A stretch of DNA of 64,000 nt from an uncultured Eggerthellaceae bacterium (lineage in GTDB: Bacteria; Actinomycetota; Coriobacteriia; Coriobacteriales; Eggerthellaceae): assembly GCA_947650915.1 (NCBI GenBank), contig CANSWY010000001.1, positions 186,001 through 250,000 of the forward strand, written 5' to 3'. Both the position numbers and the translations under genes were made by a program. The notes below the pieces were generated by a model, which made no database searches, was not told the DNA's origin, and saw only the letters and a list, made by a program, of their open reading frames with translations. Positions 59,115 to 64,000 of this stretch are shown here, in pieces (position 1 is the first letter of the stretch; each line of letters opens with the position of its first letter).

Positions 59115-60077
59115 ATGCGGTTTGAATTAAATGAATATAAAGGTGAACTTAGCGACGACGAGATACTGAATGATATTAGGCGTGTGGCACAGAACCTAAA
59201 TACGGACTATATCTCTATTTCAGTTTACAAAAAAAATGGGAAGCATTCTCAGACTGCAATACAAAGGCATTTCGGAACCTGGGTCCATGCTCTAGAGTTA
59301 GCAGGTTTGAGATCTAAGCGAACTGCCGAAGAGTTAAAAAGCATCAGCAATGAAGATTACTACGCTGATTTAAGAAGAGTTGCTCGCTTGATAGGTAGCG
59401 ATACCGTACCTTATGAATCATATTTGCAATTTGGGCAATACTCTTGTGGTCATATCTTTCATCGCTTTGGTAAATGGAATACGGCGCTAGCAAACGCTGG
59501 TCTTAAAGAGACAGGCTTTTCTAAGGAGAAAATATCGAAACAACAATGCTTTGATGAGATAGAGCGCATGTGGATAACGTTAGGGAGACAGCCAACCTCT
59601 ACAGACATAACCAAAGGAGGTCTCTCTGCGTATTCATTAGACACCTTTAAACGACGTTTTGGAGGATGGAGAAAAGCACTGGAGGCTTTCATTGAATACA
59701 TTAATAATGACAAGCCCGACGCCAACTTTATGCCAGCAGCGAACAGTGATTGCCTCGAACAAAAAGAAGAGAATCAGGAATCTGTCAATGAACGCCCAAA
59801 TCCCAGTAGCCAAATAAATGACGCTGCTCAAAACCCGACTCAAATAGAGACAAAGAGTCATCGTACATCTAGAAATATTAATGCGAGATTAAGATATAAG
59901 GTATTGCTAAGGGACAATTTCAAATGCTGCGCCTGCGGTGCATCTCCTGCAAAGGACCCATCAGTCGAACTGCATATCGATCATATTGTGCCTTGGTCAA
60001 AAGGCGGAGAAACCGTAATTGAAAACCTTCAAACCCTTTGCTCGAAATGCAATCTGGGAAAAGGAAGCGATGCGTAA
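59115..60077 (+). CDS. HNH endonuclease with N-terminal homing-endonuclease-associated repeats
   Basis: A 320-residue, AT-rich gene. The N-terminal 195 residues hold three related repeats of about 60 residues, each ending in a pattern like HFGTWVHALELAGL, RFGKWNTALANAGL and RFGGWRKALEAFIE, as in the repeats attached to some HNH homing endonucleases. A Gln/Asn-rich linker follows. The C-terminal 60 residues are an HNH domain: CCACG, ELHIDHIVPWSKGGET, LQTLCSKCNLGKG with paired zinc cysteines. It may be a homing or defence nuclease. GGAGG lies four bases before ATG 59115. Confidence 0.82.
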   Translation: MRFELNEYKGELSDDEILNDIRRVAQNLNTDYISISVYKKNGKHSQTAIQRHFGTWVHALELAGLRSKRTAEELKSISNEDYYADLRRVARLIGSDTVPYESYLQFGQYSCGHIFHRFGKWNTALANAGLKETGFSKEKISKQQCFDEIERMWITLGRQPTSTDITKGGLSAYSLDTFKRRFGGWRKALEAFIEYINNDKPDANFMPAANSDCLEQKEENQESVNERPNPSSQINDAAQNPTQIETKSHRTSRNINARLRYKVLLRDNFKCCACGASPAKDPSVELHIDHIVPWSKGGETVIENLQTLCSKCNLGKGSDA

Positions 60078-60150
60078 AACGGCCGGATTTAATGCGTGAT
60101 ACACATATCGGCAAGAGGCTGCCAGCAAATCATCAAGCACTTATCCTGGC

Positions 60151-60762
60151 CTAAAGCATTTTGTCTGCAATGGTTTGTAAGGTAAAAGCTATTGTTTTGC
60201 ATGGCTCATTTTGATTATATACTCGACCAGATGGAATATCGCAGTATGCTCCCGAGGGAACATTGAACGTTTCCTCGTAAACGTTTCCTATAGACGATTC
60301 ATACTTGATTCTTGTTTCGATATAAGAGGGTAATCCATCGATTACAGTTCCATTAAGAATGCATACAAAACTTTGCCCCGGGAGAATGGAAGAACCAACG
60401 AGATGTTCGAAGGGCTCCCGCTCTGGTTTAACAGGTAGCGCACCTTTAAGGCTTGTACCAACAAACGTGATTTCACGAACAAAGGCTTCTGAGCTCCCAT
60501 AGTTTTTTAAGACAAGCTTGTACTCTGTTGAACTATTGTTAACGTGCTCTCCCGTCATGCCAACATAGGGTCTTGTCGAATCTTCGATCATTCTGTTGTT
60601 CTGCTTCAAAGTCGCTAAAGCCACTTTGACAGAAACTACCACAATAACTAAAGACAGAAGGCAGAAGATAATATTCGAAATGGTCGCTGCTACGCTCCAG
60701 TCAAAGTCATAGTCAAGTATTTGAACGGAAATAGGTTGCTGAGTTGCAAATTCGTTATTCAT
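60151..60762 (-). CDS. hypothetical membrane-anchored protein
   Basis: A 203-residue protein not recognised by name. One transmembrane helix at about 27-50 (ISNIIFCLLSLVIVVVSVKVAL) is followed by LKQNNRMIEDSTRPYV and a soluble C-terminal domain likely rich in beta strands. Proteins of this shape occur in accessory islands. Base composition is AT-rich like the HNH gene. A weak GGGAAGT lies before the ATG on the minus strand. Confidence 0.65.
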   Translation of the reverse strand: MNNEFATQQPISVQILDYDFDWSVAATISNIIFCLLSLVIVVVSVKVALATLKQNNRMIEDSTRPYVGMTGEHVNNSSTEYKLVLKNYGSSEAFVREITFVGTSLKGALPVKPEREPFEHLVGSSILPGQSFVCILNGTVIDGLPSYIETRIKYESSIGNVYEETFNVPSGAYCDIPSGRVYNQNEPCKTIAFTLQTIADKML

Positions 60763-60903
60763 AAGTGTTACTTCCCTTGAATCTATACCTATGCCGAGTG
60801 CATATCCGTAAAAATCAATTTGACTATAAGTAATTTATCAGCAATCAGCAGTTACATATGACACGAAGATAACACCACCTGTTTGTATTGTTGTCATCCC
60901 CCT

Positions 60904-60937
60904 AAAAAACGAACTCCGACAAGACTCGTCGGAGTTC
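60904..60937 (-). terminator. orphan minus-strand intrinsic terminator
   Basis: GAACTCCGAC (60911-60920) pairs with GTCGGAGTTC (60928-60937). On the minus strand it is followed by GTTTTTTAGG, a good U-tract. No complete minus-strand gene lies upstream of it (61,453-60,940), so it probably marks the end of a lost gene. Confidence 0.65.
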
Positions 60938-61137
60938 TAACACATTGGCATGACCTCGTAAAAGCTCTTACAGGCTTGACTTGGAACTCGAGACGAACAA
61001 GTCGTTTTAGACCGTTTAGGATGTTTAAGCCTCGTGGAGTCAGCCCAAGCAGACCTAAAAACAGACCTATTTTGTGGTTTTCGGAACCTGATAATAAAAA
61101 ATCAGGAGCCAAAAGTGACTTCTGACCTCATGGATGT

Positions 61138-61164
61138 GAACCCATTGGGGACGGGGTCATCGGG
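61138..61164 (+). repeat. REP family 2, third copy
   Basis: GAACCCATTGGGGACGGGGT then CATCGGG. A partial inverted partner (CCCCTGTTTTCAATGGGTTC) is at 61205-61224. Confidence 0.7.
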
Positions 61165-61453
61165 TCGGAATGGGAGACGGGTCAAGGCTTGTCTTGTGAC
61201 TTGTGCCCCTGTTTTCAATGGGTTCGAATCCGATAGGTTCTGCGCCGCAGATCCATCCGCGGGCTTCAGTGCGCAGCTTTTTGCACACGTGAGCCTTGTT
61301 CAGATGCACACGTTCCGTAGCAAAGGCTTCAGCCTTCGTCCGACGCGGACGGAGTCACATTGCTTTCTCGAGAAGTGGCACAGTTTGGTGGGTGCGGTCC
61401 ATGTCGTGCATGGAGAATCATCGGCGTCGTTGCCAATGGGCTGGCAGCGCGGC

Positions 61454-61861
61454 TCAGAACGTGTTCAAGACTTCAGCTGGGTAGGTCTTTTCAAGACTGT
61501 CCAGCAAGCTGTCGAATGCTGGGATGAAATCGCTGATTATGTCGTCCACCAGATCGCGCGCCATGTCGGAGTTGTAGACATGGAGCGCTTCGTTACGCGC
61601 ATCGAGCATGGACAGCCACAAGTCTTCGTCGATGAAATCGTAGGAGCTGTACGCGGCTTTGATGATGGTCCGGGGCGAACCTGCCGCCGATTCGACTCTG
61701 CCATCGTACTGCAAGGCTTTTTGCAGCAGTTTCCACGCAAGCTCGAACTGGAGCGAGAACTTACCGATGATCCCATTCTGTATGAACTCATCCGAAAGGT
61801 CTTTCTCAGGGGCTTGGCGCAAGGCAGCCAACTGCGACCTGTAGTTGTCATACTTGGCCAT
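61454..61861 (-). CDS. hepT: HEPN toxin of a HEPN/MNT module (HepT-like)
   Basis: A 135-residue helical protein of the nucleotidyltransferase-substrate-binding (HI0074-like) group. The HEPN RNase motif RX4HXY is exact: R89, H94, Y96 in DARNEALHVY. In type VII systems the MNT partner adds AMP to the Tyr of this motif and silences the RNase. The gene overlaps mntA by 14 bases, so the pair is co-translated. Confidence 0.88.
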   Translation of the reverse strand: MAKYDNYRSQLAALRQAPEKDLSDEFIQNGIIGKFSLQFELAWKLLQKALQYDGRVESAAGSPRTIIKAAYSSYDFIDEDLWLSMLDARNEALHVYNSDMARDLVDDIISDFIPAFDSLLDSLEKTYPAEVLNTF

Positions 61862-62141
61862 ATATCTTCACGCCTTCCTCGGCTATCCTCTTTGCGAATC
61901 CGTCGCTCAACGAGTTCGAAAGATCCACGAAATCGAACTGGAGCAAGGTCGGGCACCGCTCATCAAGAGCCTCGACGAAGTCATGGTAGCGATCGCCCGA
62001 AACGGCGAGATCGATGTCGCTCTTTTCTGTGAACCGTCCTGTAGCGCGCGATCCGAACAGAATGATTTCTGACATGCCGCAGTCCTCAGCGGCCTCAACG
62101 ATGAAGGCGAGGACGTCATCTTTGAGGCCGAACGCGTTCAT
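61848..62141 (-). CDS. mntA: MNT-type minimal nucleotidyltransferase antitoxin (MntA-like)
   Basis: A 97-residue protein with the GSX10DXD motif: G30-S31 and D42-D44 in ILFGSRATGRFTEKSDIDLAV, read as two adjoining pieces. It is the predicted AMP-transferring antitoxin for the HEPN protein that follows. AAGGAAG precedes the ATG on the minus strand. It lies 53 bases from the 3' end of tRNA-Asp and so is the island gene closest to the attachment site. Confidence 0.88.
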   Translation of the reverse strand: MNAFGLKDDVLAFIVEAAEDCGMSEIILFGSRATGRFTEKSDIDLAVSGDRYHDFVEALDERCPTLLQFDFVDLSNSLSDGFAKRIAEEGVKIYGQV

Positions 62142-62160
62142 GCCGCTTCCTTTACGAAGA

Positions 62161-62187
62161 AGGCCAGCATTTCTGCTGGCCTTGACA
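62161..62187 (-). terminator. terminator of tRNA-Asp
   Basis: AGGCCAGC/GCTGGCCT arms around a TTTCT-containing loop, just downstream of the tRNA on the minus strand. It is related to the hairpin beside the remnant at 56,663. Confidence 0.6.
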
Positions 62188-62194
62188 TTCGAAA

Positions 62195-62271
<77 letters not shown>

Positions 62272-62344
62272 GCGAAACTTGGGTGCTGCGAAATGCAGCC
62301 TAAACATTATAAGCAGAAGACTTGCGTGAGGCAAGGAGAAATTT

Positions 62345-63373
62345 TCAGATGATCTGGCCGCCACCCAGGAGCAGGTCTCCATCATAGAAGGCGGCCGTCT
62401 GACCGGGGGCGGGCGCGAACACGGGGGAGGAGAACGTCAGGATCGCCTCATCGTCATCCACGTGCACGGTGCATGCGGAAGGCTCCATGTTGTAGCGGAC
62501 CTTCGCTTGGCAGGCGAAGGCGCTGCCATCCGGTTCCGCGAGCCAGTTCAGGTCCCGCACGCGCACCGTGTCCACCTGGACCGATGCTGCGTCCCCGAGC
62601 ACCACCCGGTTCGCATCAGCGTCTTTCGCGCAGACATAAGCGGGATGCCCGAGGGCCACGCCCAGGCCTTTGCGCTGGCCGATGGTGAACAGGTGCGCGC
62701 CCTCGTGTCCTCCCAGGACGCGCCCTGTTCCATCGACGATGCTCCCGGGGCGCGTTCCCAAGCGCTCTCTCAGGAAATCCGCGCAGGACCCGTTGACGAA
62801 GCAGACATCTTGGGATTCTTCGCGCGCAGCGGAGGGCAGTCCTGCCTCTGCCGCCAGCTGCACCACCTCCGGTTTGCTGAGGTCTCCCAAAGGGAAGAGC
62901 GCGCGGCTGAGCGCGCTGCGGGGAACGCGCGAGAGGAAGTAGCTCTGGTCTTTTCGGGCATCTGCCGCGCGCATCACGCGCGTTCGTCCGTCATCGTGGC
63001 CCACCTTAAGGTAATGCCCGGTGGCGATGCGCGCGCAGTCGATCTCTTCCGCCCTGCGCATGAAAGCGCCGAACTTGATGGTGCGGTTGCAGGTGACGCA
63101 CGGGTTCGGCGTCAGGCAGGCTGCATGCTCATCCAAGAACGGCCGGATGACGAGGCGGCGGAACTCCTCAGCCAAAGGAAAGACCTCATGGGGGATGCCG
63201 AGCTGTTCGCACACCGCGCGCGCTGATGCCACGTTCGCTTCGTCTTCAGGCGTGCCCAGCACCATGGTGGCGCCGGCGCAAGGGGTGCCGGCGCGCGTGA
63301 GCAAGAGCGCGCAGACGCTGGAATCCACGCCTCCGCTCATGGCGATGCAGATCTTCTCAGGCACGTGACGCAT
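62345..63373 (-). CDS. mnmA: tRNA-specific 2-thiouridylase MnmA
   Basis: Puts the 2-thio group on U34 of tRNA-Lys, -Glu and -Gln. The ATP-pyrophosphatase P-loop AMSGGVDSS is at the start; the catalytic cysteines are in NPCVTCNRTIKFG and in SQDVCFVNG; C-terminal beta domains follow (LFTIGQRKGLG, VRYNMEPS). From 63373 the length is 342 residues. Alternatives are ATG 63394 behind AGGAGG and GTG 63364, which is nine bases from AAAGGG. An upstream extension to 63526 is open but not conserved-looking. Confidence 0.93.
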   Translation of the reverse strand: MRHVPEKICIAMSGGVDSSVCALLLTRAGTPCAGATMVLGTPEDEANVASARAVCEQLGIPHEVFPLAEEFRRLVIRPFLDEHAACLTPNPCVTCNRTIKFGAFMRRAEEIDCARIATGHYLKVGHDDGRTRVMRAADARKDQSYFLSRVPRSALSRALFPLGDLSKPEVVQLAAEAGLPSAAREESQDVCFVNGSCADFLRERLGTRPGSIVDGTGRVLGGHEGAHLFTIGQRKGLGVALGHPAYVCAKDADANRVVLGDAASVQVDTVRVRDLNWLAEPDGSAFACQAKVRYNMEPSACTVHVDDDEAILTFSSPVFAPAPGQTAAFYDGDLLLGGGQII

Positions 63374-63496
63374 CCCTTTCTGGCTCTGTTCCATTTCCTC
63401 CTGCGGTATTCTGGCATGAGAAGAAGAGACTGCAAGGGATGAGATGTTGCGAACGCGAGGATCAGAGCTGGAGATGCGGATGAGGGGCGCGCGCCG
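63374..63496. promoter_or_regulatory. divergent intergenic region between mnmA and the ABC exporter gene
   Basis: A 123-base divergent region that must hold promoters for both genes. No convincing -35/-10 pair was recognised on either strand. Confidence 0.3.
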
Positions 63497-64000
63497 ATGA
63501 AGGTGTTCCGTTTCTTGGGCGCGCACAAGCTGGCGGTCTTCTTGGCCACCGTGCTGTTGGCGGGGTGCGTGGCGTGCGATCTTTCCATTCCCAAGCTGAC
63601 ATCGCAGATCGTGGATGTGGGCATCCAGCAGTCAGGGGTGGACCGCATCGCCGTGGACGGCATGACGGATGGATCGCACGCGGCCATCGCGCTCATGGTC
63701 CCCGAAGATGACCAAGGTCTTTTCGCGGCGTCGTATCAGCAGGATGCAGGCGGCATCTGGCGTCTGACTGAGGAAGGCCGGGAGCATCTGGATGAGCTGG
63801 ACCGGATGCTGGCGTTCCCGCTGGTGGCCGTGCATGGCTCCTCCTTGCTGGGCGGCAGCGTTGACTTTGAACAGATGGTGGAGGCCGCTCGGGCAGGAGA
63901 GGTGGACGCGCAGGAGATCCGCGCGTATGCGGCCGCAGCCGAAGAGGAGATGGACCAGGCTCCGGAAATGTTGGAGCAAGCAGCAGTGGCCGCAGCGCTC
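63497..64000 (+). CDS. ABC exporter (MsbA/MdlB type), N-terminal part, runs off the window
   Basis: 168 codons are open to the window end. The start MKVFRFLGAHKLAVFLATVL, then LSIPKLTSQIVDVGIQQSGV, is the first transmembrane helix and lumenal region of a type I exporter permease-ATPase. Instead of the second helix soon after, about 110 mostly polar and acidic residues follow (HLDELDRM, EEEMDQAPEM), a large insertion seen in some multidrug exporter pairs of Gram-positive anaerobes. The ATPase domain lies outside the window. ATG 63497 has GAGGGG ten bases upstream. Confidence 0.65.
   Translation, partial: MKVFRFLGAHKLAVFLATVLLAGCVACDLSIPKLTSQIVDVGIQQSGVDRIAVDGMTDGSHAAIALMVPEDDQGLFAASYQQDAGGIWRLTEEGREHLDELDRMLAFPLVAVHGSSLLGGSVDFEQMVEAARAGEVDAQEIRAYAAAAEEEMDQAPEMLEQAAVAAAL

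Larger units (their letters stand above)
60763..61453. other. gene-free island region
   Basis: 691 bases without a supported gene. It contains a minus-strand terminator (60911-60937), a block related to 56,955-57,062, a REP family 2 pair (61138-61164 and 61205-61223), and about 230 bases (61225-61453) of higher GC in which no protein or RNA could be recognised. Confidence 0.5.

Noticed and set aside
60894-61112. 72-residue minus-strand frame over the GACCTA block
   Set aside because: Low-complexity translation with no domain; the sequence similarity with 56,955-57,062 is at the DNA level.
61034-62032. 332-residue plus-strand open frame in the island
   Set aside because: It is antisense to hepT and mntA, whose motifs RX4HXY and GSX10DXD are exact on the minus strand; no domain is visible in the plus-strand translation.

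Overview
This window looks like the chromosome of an anaerobic, high-GC actinobacterium of the class Coriobacteriia (Eggerthellaceae-like). The evidence is GC-rich coding with many GTG/TTG starts, a large P-loop regulator with a C-terminal BTAD domain, a superoxide reductase in place of aerobic detoxification genes, an unlinked OmpR-type regulator beside glnA, and the actinobacterial character of the housekeeping proteins. Species cannot be named from the sequence alone.

Bases 1-54,000 are almost entirely plus-strand housekeeping operons. They run: superoxide reductase end; rpmE; glnA with an atypical GlnR-like regulator and polA; rplU-rpmA-obgE-proB-proA-nadD-yqeK-rsfS; a BTAD regulator; secA-prfB; a split transketolase; ftsE-ftsX-ctpA-rnr; efp; a carboxyltransferase/BCCP fusion with accC, asp23, nusB, xseB and dxs; a REP-associated transposase (RAYT) with its palindromes; amtB-glnK; an ABC-F gene, an M50 protease, scpA-scpB, a pseudouridine synthase, tyrA, aroA, cmk, plsC, ispH, a DUF512 protein, der, plsY, gpsA; then ackA, a LOG-family gene, pckA, a GNAT gene and a DUF2510 gene. 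Many neighbours overlap by 4-11 bases, which implies translational coupling.

Bases 54,545-56,690 hold an araC-type regulator and an EamA exporter, bracketed by copies of a long inverted-repeat element. The element has about 42-base arms in the best copy and a conserved loop.

Bases 56,744-62,187 form a genomic island in the 3' end of a tRNA-Asp(GTC) gene. A 52-base duplicate of the tRNA 3' half lies at 56,692-56,743 and the intact tRNA is at 62,195-62,271 (minus). The cargo is a probable AbaSI/PvuRts1I-family modification-dependent restriction endonuclease, a fragment of a WYL-type regulator cut off by a second RAYT and its REP palindromes, an HNH nuclease with N-terminal repeats, a one-helix membrane protein, and a HEPN/MNT (HepT/MntA) toxin-antitoxin pair. 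No integrase is visible. Parts of the island are clearly poorer in GC than the core.

After the tRNA the core resumes with mnmA on the minus strand and, divergently, the start of an ABC exporter that runs off the window.

Functional themes are nitrogen control (glnA, GlnR-like regulator, amtB, a PII protein without the modifiable Tyr51), C3/C4 and acetate metabolism (CT-BCCP fusion, accC, pckA, ackA), isoprenoid synthesis (dxs, ispH), the cell envelope (plsC, plsY, gpsA, ftsEX) and chromosome segregation (scpAB). The most interesting material is the tRNA-Asp defence island and the three families of palindromic repeats.
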